A stretch of DNA of 19,779 nucleotides, from contig LSSL01000722.1 of assembly GCA_001953115.1 (NCBI GenBank), positions 1 to 19,779 on the forward strand, in the 5' to 3' direction. This document shows, piece by piece, positions 1 through 7,373 of the stretch. The notes beneath the pieces are model-generated. The model did not search any database and was not told where the DNA came from. It saw only the letters and a list, made by a program, of their open reading frames with translations. Numbering within the stretch: position 1 is the first letter of the stretch; each line of letters opens with the position of its first letter. The position numbers and the translations under genes are program-made. Origin of the DNA: Smittium mucronatum (Eukaryota; Kickxellomycota; Harpellomycetes; Harpellales; Legeriomycetaceae).

Positions 1-28
1 GGGGGGGGGGGGGGGGGGGGGGGGGGGG
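1..28. other. Poly-G run at contig edge
   Basis: Twenty-eight consecutive G residues open the window. On the minus strand this reads as a C run that continues a proline-codon-rich stretch of the BBP gene. It may be a genuine CCC-codon tract on which assembly stopped. It may equally be a sequencing artefact, because two-colour chemistries call missing signal as G. The sequence alone cannot decide between these, so codons left of base 29 should not be trusted. Confidence 0.8.
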
Positions 29-3000
29 TGGCTGATTTTCCGGAGGGAAATGGTTATGAATGTTAAGACCTGATCGAGGTAGAGGATCACTGGGAGGGGG
101 TGGAGGTGGAGGATCGCTGCTTGGAGGAGGTGGGGGTGGAGGAGGAGGTGGTGAGGTGGGAGGAGGCGGGACTTGAGAAAACTGATGGGGTGATTGTTGG
201 TTATTTTGATACAACTGGTAATTATTATAAACACCCAAATTTTGAACTTGAGGATTATTGACATTATAATTTGGGTAATTGATATTTTTACCCGGATTTG
301 TTGTTGTTTGGGCTATATTTGGGCTTGCAAATGCAGCGTTTAAGCCAGAATTATGGGGATTACTATAGGGCATCGCATTTTGTCTATGAAGATTTTGGTT
401 TGAATTATATGGATTTGAATCCATACCATTGTTGTTGAAATAAGAGTAAGGTTGTGAAAATTTGGCATTATGAGAGTTATTGCTAGTAGCTAGGTGAGCA
501 TACTGCTGGCTTAAAGCTTGATTACCATATACGTGGTTTTGATTGTTATCAAAGGGGTTAAAAACGTTATTATTATTTAAAGTAGGCAATGCAGAGCCAT
601 ATGGTTGGTTTTGGTACGAATGGGGAAGTTGGGAGTGATGGTCATTAGGGTGCATGTGGTTGTCAATCTGCTGGGAATTTTGATAAACGCGGTTCTGGGA
701 CACGGGGACATTGCCACTATTTTGCATATTCACATTGTTGATATTTATCTGGTGTTGTTTTTGAACCTGGTCATTTAATGACTGTGCCATATTCATCTGC
801 TCTAAGTTTGCATTATTGGCGTTTTGCTCAGCAGAGGATAAAACACGAATTCCGGTATTAGAGGATGCGGGAACAAAATTAATCATTCCGGAATTGGAAT
901 TTATAGTATTATATGGGTTATTATATTGCTGATTTGATTGATTTGGTTGTAAAGGACCTGTCTGAACACTTCCTGGAAGTGAACTATTGCGATTAACTCC
1001 AATAGGAAATGGTCCAGAATGGCTTGAAGGAACTTCAGAATCCAGATGAGGATTATTACTGGTCGAGCCTGTATTATTAATGAAGGATAACGAATTTTCC
1101 CTAGATTCAATATCCAAATCAGATGGCATATTCGATAAAGATTTCCTGTTTTGATTCAATTTAGATAAAAACGACTGTAAAATATCAAATAGGCAACCCT
1201 CAAAAATGGAGTAACTAAAAGATATACCGCTGATATTCAACTGAACACGTGGAGATGAACTGTGACCATGATTGGGAATAGATGAAAGGTTATTAAAAGT
1301 ATCCTTTTCAGATAGAAATTGATTCACAGCAGAGTAAATCAAATATCTAGAGAAAGGAGTAGTGTTAATAAATTTGTCAAAGATCGAAGAATTTATTTTG
1401 CTAGACTGTTGATTTTTCAGGATGAATTCATAAAAATATTCAAAATGTTTAGGACCAAATTTAAACTCTGGATCATCAGTTAGTTTGGAAATTAATAGTT
1501 GGTAAATGTCAGTGCTATCTGTAGAATTGGGATTCGTTTTTGATGAGATGTCTTTATGATATTGATTCTGGTAACTACCCCCACTTGCCTCATGGTGATT
1601 GATAGGTGAAGTAGAGTCGTGGTTTAGATGATGATTGTCAAGATTGGAGCTACTGATTGTTGAATGTTGAATATTAGAAGACATTGAAAAGAATTTGTTC
1701 TTGGAGGATCTGCGCCATGGAGGGAAAGCATTTCCGTAAACTAACCTGGATAAAATTTTAGCGCCGTCAATTGGTTTAGGGGGGGTTAAAAGTTTGAAAT
1801 CGGAGCTAAGACCAAGGTCGGCCTTTAAAGCTTCGATTTCGTCGGATGGACCAAATCCGGGTTGTGGAGTTTCTGCTGACAACAGCTCAGCTGTGTTTAT
1901 GTTGGGGATAGATGAATTGGGGTACAATTTTCTGATATATTCAGCAGATTGAGAGCTATAGTCAAAGGGCTTAGGGCCGGGAATAGTTATGACAGATGAT
2001 GGGTCTTCAAATCCAGGAATTTTAACATCAATAGAGTTAGAATTAAGGCTTGGATGTGGATGCGAGTTATTTTGGTTATTGAAAGGTATACTATTGATTG
2101 GATAGGATGGGGGAGGGACCTGAGAAGGAGGAAATTGGGTATGGAATTGAGGAGGAGCAAAACCTTGAGGCATAACGGGAGGCGGGGGTTGAATAAAGTT
2201 AGGGGGGTATTGGGGATTAATGGTATTAGAAGCTAATGGCAATACGGGGTTGTGTTGGGGATAGTTGTTTCCAGGAGGCGGAATGGTATTACCATGATAT
2301 CCAGAATTTAACTGGTTGTGAGCAGGGATCATATCCCCAGGAAAATGATGGGGAGTAGCAGAGGGCAGAGATGAAGGAGAATGTTCGCCAAGATCCACCA
2401 TTAGACGCAAATAATCGGAATTAACCTGAGAATTTTTGATTTGAGTGTTTTGAAAAGCAACAGGATCAGAGATAGAAAGACAATCCTTAGAAAGATGACC
2501 ACGGCCATTGCAAATAGAGCAAATTATTGTGGAGGTGATATTCTGTTGTTCGGGACATTCCCATCTACGATGACCAGTTTGACCGCAATTTGGGCAAGTT
2601 TGCAAACCAGATTCATCTTCCTCGCGAAGAGTCCCGTTAAGAACGGCAAGCTCTCTGAGCTGGAGAGTTTTAAGCTTGTTGTGGCTTTCAGGAGAAGTAA
2701 TAGTTTGGTTTACAATATCCTTGATGACTTTGATGCCTTTATTTACTTTTTCGACGGAATCAGCAACGACGTAAGCATGAAGTTCTTCATCAGCACCAGG
2801 AAGCATAAAATCATCACGAGATTTGCCTTCTTTGATTGAGCCCTTACCACGGATTGAGATTTTACAGCCAGATTTAGCCTCGATTTGCTTAAGAGTATTT
2901 CCACGAGGACCAATTAGCAAACCGATGAAATTAATATCAGGATGCTCTTTGGTAGGTAGAAAGACTTTATCGTTGAAGCGGGTGACCTTGCGGTAATCGG

Positions 3001-3479
3001 GAGGGGGCTTAAAATCGGGATTAGTAGCCATTTGTTTTTCGATTAATTTGCTTCGTTCGTCATCGATCTTTTTTCTATATCTATATTCTCTGGTATTGAC
3101 GCGTTTACCTTCATTGTTGTAAATTGGTTCTGGGGAAGGAGAGCGTTCTTTATTTGCGGGAATAACGTCATTTAATCTTAGCTTTCTAGAGAGCTCTTCA
3201 ATTCGCATAATTTGGGCATAGTTATCAAGCTGTTCATTGGAGAGCTTTACGGTGATTGCAGTAGGGGCGCCAGGAATTTTGATAACAGAAGAAGAATCAC
3301 CCCATCTATTTTTTCGTTTTTTTCTTCCGGGTTGATCAACAGAGTCGATCTCATTTACTATAAATAGAAAAAAAAAGAGGTAAAAATCAAGAAAGTAAGA
3401 TTATTCATAAAGAAGGGTAAAAGTATCCAGAAAGGAACATAAGGGGGAGATGATAAAAAAAAAACATACCTGAATTCAT
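1..3479 (-). CDS. BBP: Branchpoint-binding protein (SF1/BBP), 3'-truncated, with a very long low-complexity tail
   Basis: Binds the intron branchpoint sequence in the nucleus and helps commit pre-mRNA to splicing. Exon 1 is only 10 nt (3479-3470, MNS plus one base). An intron with a GTATGT donor follows (3469-3358), and exon 2 is open from 3357 to the left edge, 1113 codons up to base 29. Seen: a basic RKKRKNRW peptide with Trp22 (the U2AF-ligand motif of SF1), an SPSP motif at 76-79, a KH-QUA2 domain at about 131-250 with GPRG at 153-156 and RGKGS near 173, and two CCHC knuckles (C258/C261/H266/C271 and C283/C286/H291/C296). After about residue 310 the protein is rich in Pro, Asn, Gln and Ser, apart from a more hydrophobic segment near 610-745. 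It reaches a polyproline tract at about 75-175 and runs off the contig. Known BBP/SF1 proteins are usually near 500-640 aa, so this one is exceptionally long. The family call is certain; the C-terminus is incomplete. Confidence 0.95.
75..175 (-). other. Polyproline-coding tract in the BBP tail
   Basis: Read on the minus strand in the BBP frame, this stretch encodes several runs of proline (up to ten in a row) separated by Thr-Ser, Ser-Ser-Asp and Ser-Asp. Proline-rich C-termini of SF1/BBP are known to bind WW-domain splicing factors (FBP11/Prp40). Its presence supports this still being the BBP tail rather than an unrelated fused gene. It lies next to the poly-G edge. Confidence 0.75.
3358..3469 (-). 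other. BBP intron 1
   Basis: The donor GTATGT follows the tenth coding base, and the pyrimidine-rich acceptor TTTATAG precedes the exon continuing V-N-E-I-D. Splicing here joins the ATG codon to the long open frame in phase; no other nearby ATG gives a SF1-like N-terminus. Confidence 0.8.
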
Positions 3480-3774
3480 GGGTAGTAAAAAAATATATAA
3501 GTACTGTGGAATAGAATAAACTTATATATATATTAAGTGTTTAGAGAATTTATAAAAAAATTTATTAGTTAACTAGAGAATTGGTATAAAATATAAAAGA
3601 AAAATATAGGAATTTATAAATAATAGCAAAATTCAAAATCGGAAATTCGAAAATATTCTATAGCAGATTAAATAGCAGTAGCCAATGAAAAATAGCGGGG
3701 ATTAAAACAGGAAAGAAATTGGGGCTATGAAGTAATATTATTGGGAAAAGAAAAAAAAAAGGTAGAAATGTGCA
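3480..3774. other. AT-rich upstream region of BBP
   Basis: No coding frame is recognisable. The stretch contains a TA-repeat (near 3522-3535) and A/T runs. It is the probable BBP promoter and 5' UTR, lying between the BBP ATG and the repeat array below Swi5. No specific regulatory motif was identified. Confidence 0.4.
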
Positions 3775-3807
3775 TTAAGAGTCAATTGGAAGGGGGGATA
3801 CTAAAGT

Positions 3808-3962
3808 TTGCATGTTATGATAATAAGGATGAAAAATATAAGTTTGCATGTTATGGCAATAAGGATGAAAAATATAAGTTTGCATGTTATGGCAATAAGG
3901 ATAAAAAATATAAGTTTGCATGTTATGGCAATAAGAATAAAAAATATAAATTTGCATGTTAG
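3808..3962. repeat. 36-bp tandem repeat, about 4.3 copies, abutting the Swi5 stop
   Basis: The unit starts AAGTTTGCATGTTATGGCAA and is 36 bp long, with only one to three differences between copies. Because 36 is a multiple of three, the array is open on both strands: plus-strand 3741-3962 reads a 12-residue repeat containing FACYGNKD, and minus-strand 3996-3775 is also open. The last unit ends two bases before the Swi5 stop codon. A short degenerate copy of the Swi5 3' coding end (GTCAATYGGAAGG) also occurs at the far side, at about 3781. Neither reading frame looks like a real gene; this is probably a minisatellite in the Swi5 3' UTR. Confidence 0.85.
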
Positions 3963-3964
3963 GG

Positions 3965-4401
3965 TCAATCGGAAGGCGAGATATTGAAATCAGCATGCAG
4001 CTCTTTGATTGTTTTGTTCTGCATTTCAGCTAATTTTCCAAGAACAATTTGGGCAGCGTCTTTGGTTTCATTATACAAGTGTAGAGTCTCAATGTGGTCT
4101 TTAACTAGGGTTTTTGCCTCGTCTATCGAACCACCCCATTTCACCCTTAAATTATCATGTTCGGTCTTTAGAGAAATTAGCTCGGACTCCAACTGTTTTA
4201 AATCGGATCCTATCCTAGATGTATTTGGTTTATAATTTTTTCAATGGAGAGATTTATAAAAAAAAAAAAGATTTATTTTGGAGAGGAAATCAAGAAAGTA
4301 TAACTGAGAATGAAAAGTAAAAATGAATACACATGTGAGTGGGAGGGAGTGTTTCTGTTAGTTGTTGGGAAGTTAGGACGAGCTTTCGTAGGAGTTTCCA
4401 T
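3965..4401 (-). CDS. SWI5: Swi5-like DNA repair/recombination mediator
   Basis: Swi5 (Sae3 in budding yeast) partners Sfr1/Mei5 and stimulates Rad51/Dmc1 strand exchange in the nucleus. The large second exon (4192-3965) encodes a coiled-coil-prone N-terminal half followed by the family signature H-I-E-T-L-H-x-YNE-x-KD-AAQ-x-x-LGKLAE and a closing T-x-KELHADF-x-I. There is no usable ATG in that exon: upstream in frame lies a stop with only TTG in between. I therefore place a first exon at 4401-4333 (23 codons, METPTKARPN...), a GTGTAT donor, an intron at 4332-4193 and an ACAG acceptor, which joins in phase and gives 98 aa, a normal Swi5 length. The C-terminal domain is confident; the first exon is inferred. 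The gene lies 194 bp below the BLOC1S2 stop on the same strand. Confidence 0.85.
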
Positions 4402-4595
4402 ATTGAGTTAACAAGAGAAAAATACAAAGAAAAAAAAACAATTGTTGAGAGCGAGGATAGAGGAAAGAGTATAGTTAGCACTACTTCGACTCGTAATATG
4501 GAGACTGTTTGATTGGATAGACCAATAACATGTCAACGATTTGAGGATGGGAGAATTCTATAGGGTAATGAGAGGGAACACTAAAGGAAAGATGA

Positions 4596-4946
4596 CTAGC
4601 CCAAATACCGACTAAATTTAGCTTCCAAGACCTTTGAGTATTCGTCGAGTTCACCAACTAGAACCTCCAAATCAGCGACCTGGTCGGTAATATGCTCGGT
4701 TTGATCTAAATATAGATCGATTTGCTTGTAAGTTTGCTGGATCTTTGTGGACTGAGCTAAAGAAGTTTGGGTCTGGACAGAAAGCTTGTCGAAGCCAGCT
4801 TTTGCGGCCAGGTTTAGATTTTCAAGAAGCAGCAAATCTTCACCGGAGCTATTTATTTCAGCAAGTAGATAGTTCTGTAGCTTTTCAAAGGCTTGCTTAG
4901 AGGAGTTCCTAATTGAGGCATTGCTTTCTTCGTTTTTCTTGTCCAT
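4596..4946 (-). CDS. BLOC1S2: BLOC-1 complex subunit 2 homologue (BLOC1S2/BLOS2)
   Basis: A small helical subunit of BLOC-1 (and of BORC in animals), which acts in endosome and lysosome-related trafficking. The frame is intronless and complete, 116 aa from an ATG at 4946. The N-terminal 20 residues are polar. The rest is coiled coil with the family pattern: EDLLLLENLN around 36-45, then YLDQTEHITDQVADLE near 78-93 and LDEYSKVLEAKF close to the C-terminus. These correspond to the LLENMN, PYLDQINVIEEQVAALE and LDAYSKKLEAKY segments of the animal protein. Length is slightly below the animal protein, which has a longer N-terminus. Coiled-coil families can be confused, but the order and spacing of these motifs make this assignment strong. 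Confidence 0.87.
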   Translation of the reverse strand: MDKKNEESNASIRNSSKQAFEKLQNYLLAEINSSGEDLLLLENLNLAAKAGFDKLSVQTQTSLAQSTKIQQTYKQIDLYLDQTEHITDQVADLEVLVGELDEYSKVLEAKFSRYLG

Positions 4947-5140
4947 TTCAATCGGGGATAGTTGGAAGAAAGCAAAAAATGGACGGGACTCTAAATAAGG
5001 GGCTTTGAAGCTGGATGACTAATGCGAGTAGGGATAAAAGTATTTCCCATAAAAGAAAAAAAATTAGACGGCAGTGATAGTGACGGTGTATGTATAAAAG
5101 TTTGAGTTTCCTTATTAACTGCCCCTTTCGATGCCATAAA
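4947..5140. promoter_or_regulatory. Upstream region of BLOC1S2
   Basis: A short non-coding stretch between the BLOC1S2 ATG and the 40-bp tandem array. It must include the 5' UTR and at least the proximal promoter of BLOC1S2. No defined motif is recognised. Confidence 0.35.
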
Positions 5141-5390
5141 ATTGTCAATTCCTATTTATTTATTTTTTTTACGCAGAATTTCTATCAACTCCTATTTGTG
5201 CAGCTTTTCATTAACAAATTTCTATCAATTCCTATTTGTGCAGATTTCCATTAACAAATTTCTATCAATTCCTATTTGTGCAGATTTCCATTAACAAGTT
5301 TCTAGCAATTCCTATTTGTGCAGCTTTCCATTAACAAATTTCTAGCAATTCCTATTTGTGCAGCTTTTCATTAACAATTTTCTATCTGTG
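5141..5390. repeat. 40-bp tandem repeat, five good copies plus degenerate ends
   Basis: Five consecutive 40-bp units run from 5181 to 5380. Each starts TCTATCAATTCCTATTTGTG and ends TTAACAAATT, with a few substitutions per copy and no indels. A sixth, poorly matching unit is visible at 5141-5180 and a partial one at 5381-5390. The array lies about 200 bp upstream of the BLOC1S2 start codon. No coding frame goes through it. Confidence 0.9.
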
Positions 5391-5510
5391 GATAAGTAAT
5401 AAATTACCAATAGAAAACATCTAGCGAAATCTAGTGTATATATGCCGATAAATTAGATTGCGCTAATAGCTGGCATGTATCGAAATCAAATGTAAATAGA
5501 GGCCAAAAAT

Positions 5511-5716
5511 GGTGCCATGGCTGTTTGCATACTACCATTTCGTCTACTTTTTCTTCCTATCATTTTACATAATAAGTATGATTGGCAAATGAAATTCACA
5601 TATTTTTTAAAAATGTGCATGAAAAAACTTTTAGCTTAATTCTTTCTATTTATTGGTAAAAAAGTATACGAAATGTCCAGTATGTCAATTAGTAGTAAAC
5701 AAATTGTTCTGACACC
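5511..5716. mobile_element. MITE-like element, copy 1 (about 206 bp)
   Basis: Shares its full length with 10081-10288 in direct orientation. The right-hand 75 bp is almost identical between the two copies and the left 40 bp is very similar, while the middle has diverged. The ends form an imperfect terminal inverted repeat of about 27 bp: GGTGCCATGGCTGTTTGCAT at the left against the complement of the right end, GGTGTCAGAACAATTTGTTT, both followed by TACTAC. No coding capacity. No clear target duplication remains at this copy, so it is probably the older insertion. Confidence 0.75.
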
Positions 5717-5799
5717 ATCCCAACTCATTAACAGGAAATATGCGTTAATCAGTGACATTAATTAATTTCCAAAGTTTAGGATACTTTGAGCTAATCTAC

Positions 5800-5930
5800 G
5801 ATATGCCTGCATATAAATCCGCATTAAAAAACAAAGATATGCCTGCATATAAATCCACATTAAAAAACAAGAGATATGCCTGCTTATAAATCCGTGTCAA
5901 AAAACAAGAGATATGCCTACATTCTATATG
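5800..5930. repeat. 36-37 bp tandem repeat, three copies plus a partial fourth
   Basis: Units beginning GATATGCCTGCATATAAATC start at 5800, 5836, 5873 and 5910 and end in an A-rich tail (AAAAAACAAGA). Later copies are progressively diverged. No coding potential; unrelated in sequence to the 40-bp and 44-bp arrays nearby. Confidence 0.85.
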
Positions 5931-5938
5931 TTGAGTAA

Positions 5939-6331
5939 ATTTTATTAAAAATTAGGTGCTTTTGGCTCTTTCAAATTGGAGTGCATACAGCATCCCTATT
6001 CGCGAAAGGGTTAATCATGGAGGCAAAAGAGGTAATAGCCACTGGAGAAGACAAATATGTTTGGTGTCGTTCCTTTTCAACCCAAAATTTATCCACTCCA
6101 GTTTTATTGCTTTATTCTATTTACTTGTATTGTTCAGCAGTGTTAGAGGAATAGTGAGGATTGATACATGAGCTATTAGAGGAAAATAGAACAGCCTTTT
6201 TACGTCAGGTGAAATTGGCCAACCAACTGAGAGACCCGGATATCAACATGTGGGACTGTTTGAAGAAAGAGAAGTCTGTATGGAGATACTCCTTAGAAAT
6301 GGAAATCCTAGTTGGTTTGTCCATATATTGA
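5939..6331 (+). pseudogene. Broken coding-like frame of unknown family
   Basis: One plus-strand frame is open from 5939 to 6151, is interrupted by two adjacent stops (TAG at 6152, TGA at 6155), and then stays open to a TGA at 6329. An ATG at 6017 begins MEAKEVIATGEDKYVW; after the double stop the frame reads on with LLEENRTAFLRQVKLANQLR. The residue composition (many charged residues, Trp, Gln) is more protein-like than the surrounding DNA. I do not recognise a domain. It could be a decayed gene or transposon fragment, or a chance open frame. I could not find an intron that removes both stops in phase. Confidence 0.3.
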
Positions 6332-6646
6332 TAAGCTACTAGACCAATCTAGAACATACGGATGTTTTTAAACCGCCAAGAGAAAAGATCGTTTCTGGAA
6401 AGCATTTCTGTCTAGTCGCTTTTTAAAGGCCCATCGATTATTTGAAACGTTAGACAGGTTTATGGTTTCCACTATATGGCCAATGCTCTTATGCGCTTAG
6501 ACCAGTAAGCAAAGTGCTCAATAGGTCTAGCTATTTTGTATTAGCAAACCAACCCCAAAGTTGGGATCTGGAGTGGAATGGACGGGATTGGGCAGCAAAT
6601 CAAATGGCACTCTTACCAATTTTTGATAGCCAAAGTCCAGATTTAT
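6332..6646. other. Unassigned interval
   Basis: Base composition is more balanced than in the AT-rich right arm, and short peptide-like stretches appear in all three plus frames, each soon broken by stops. This is compatible with continued decay of whatever the frame at 5939-6331 derives from. No gene, RNA or repeat can be supported. Confidence 0.3.
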
Positions 6647-6881
6647 GAGTCTGTTTGGAGCTAATAGAGGCAACTGGAGCTGTCTATACACGAGCTGTTT
6701 GAAGCTAATAGAGGCAACTGGGGCTGTCTATACACGAGCTGTTTGAAGCTAATAGAGGCAACTGTAGCTGTCTATACACGAGCTGTTTGAAGCTAATAGA
6801 GGCAACTGGAGCTGTCTATACACGAGTCTGTTTGGAGCTAATAGAGGCAACTGGGGCTGTCTATATATGAATCTGTTTGCC
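6647..6881. repeat. 44-bp tandem repeat, five copies
   Basis: The unit contains AGCTAATAGAGGCAACTGG followed by GCTGTCTATACACGAG. Internal copies are 44 bp apart with one or two substitutions; the outer two carry GAGTCTGTTTGG where the inner ones carry GAGCTGTTTGA, which adds one base. A partial sixth unit ends at about 6881. The period is not a multiple of three, so it is not a coding repeat. Confidence 0.9.
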
Positions 6882-7373
6882 ATCCATTCGAAATGCCGGA
6901 CTTTCTATATTTGTCCCTAAATTAGATTTACATGGAGTCTGTATTTATTACTGGCCACAATTTGGTGGTTGAATATTTACCAAAGGATATTTTTGCATGA
7001 TTAGGGGTTGTATTGGTCAGTATATTGTCGAGCAATTTGGGTCGGACGAATCAGAGTAATGAGCTTCGAGTATTTGGACAAAGCAGAAAACTCACTTATT
7101 TATGGAAAATGCTAGAAATTGAATCAATGCAAACAAATGACAAACTTTAATGCAAATGTTTGTGTATTTCCGCCTTAATGTATATAAAGTTTTTGATGTA
7201 TATTTTCTGTCCTTTTTAGTCTCTTTATCTATCACTTTTTTCATCCATCTGTAGAAAAACTTCACATACAACTCCCACTTTCTTCCTCTTGATATTACTA
7301 TTATAACCACTGCTATTATTACTATCCCTTTACTCTTTCCTATCTCCTCTATATCTATTTTGTAAAATTAGTC
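6882..7373. promoter_or_regulatory. Intergenic region and upstream region of calcineurin A
   Basis: No gene is recognised. The last 100 bases before the calcineurin ATG are strongly pyrimidine-rich on the coding strand (CTTTACTCTTTCCTATCTCC and similar), a common feature of fungal promoters and 5' UTRs. No specific factor site is identified. Confidence 0.4.

Noticed and set aside
2441..2839. 132-codon plus-strand frame
   Set aside because: Antisense to the KH and zinc-knuckle part of BBP, where the minus-strand reading is unambiguous.
3741..3962. Plus-strand 73-aa protein with a 12-residue repeat
   Set aside because: The frame exists only because the tandem unit is 36 bp; both strands are open, and there is no promoter context or conserved N-terminus. 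Kept as a repeat, not a gene.
3808..3962. Possible CRISPR array (regular 36-bp repeats)
   Set aside because: The units are contiguous with no unique spacers, and the genome is eukaryotic; it is a minisatellite.
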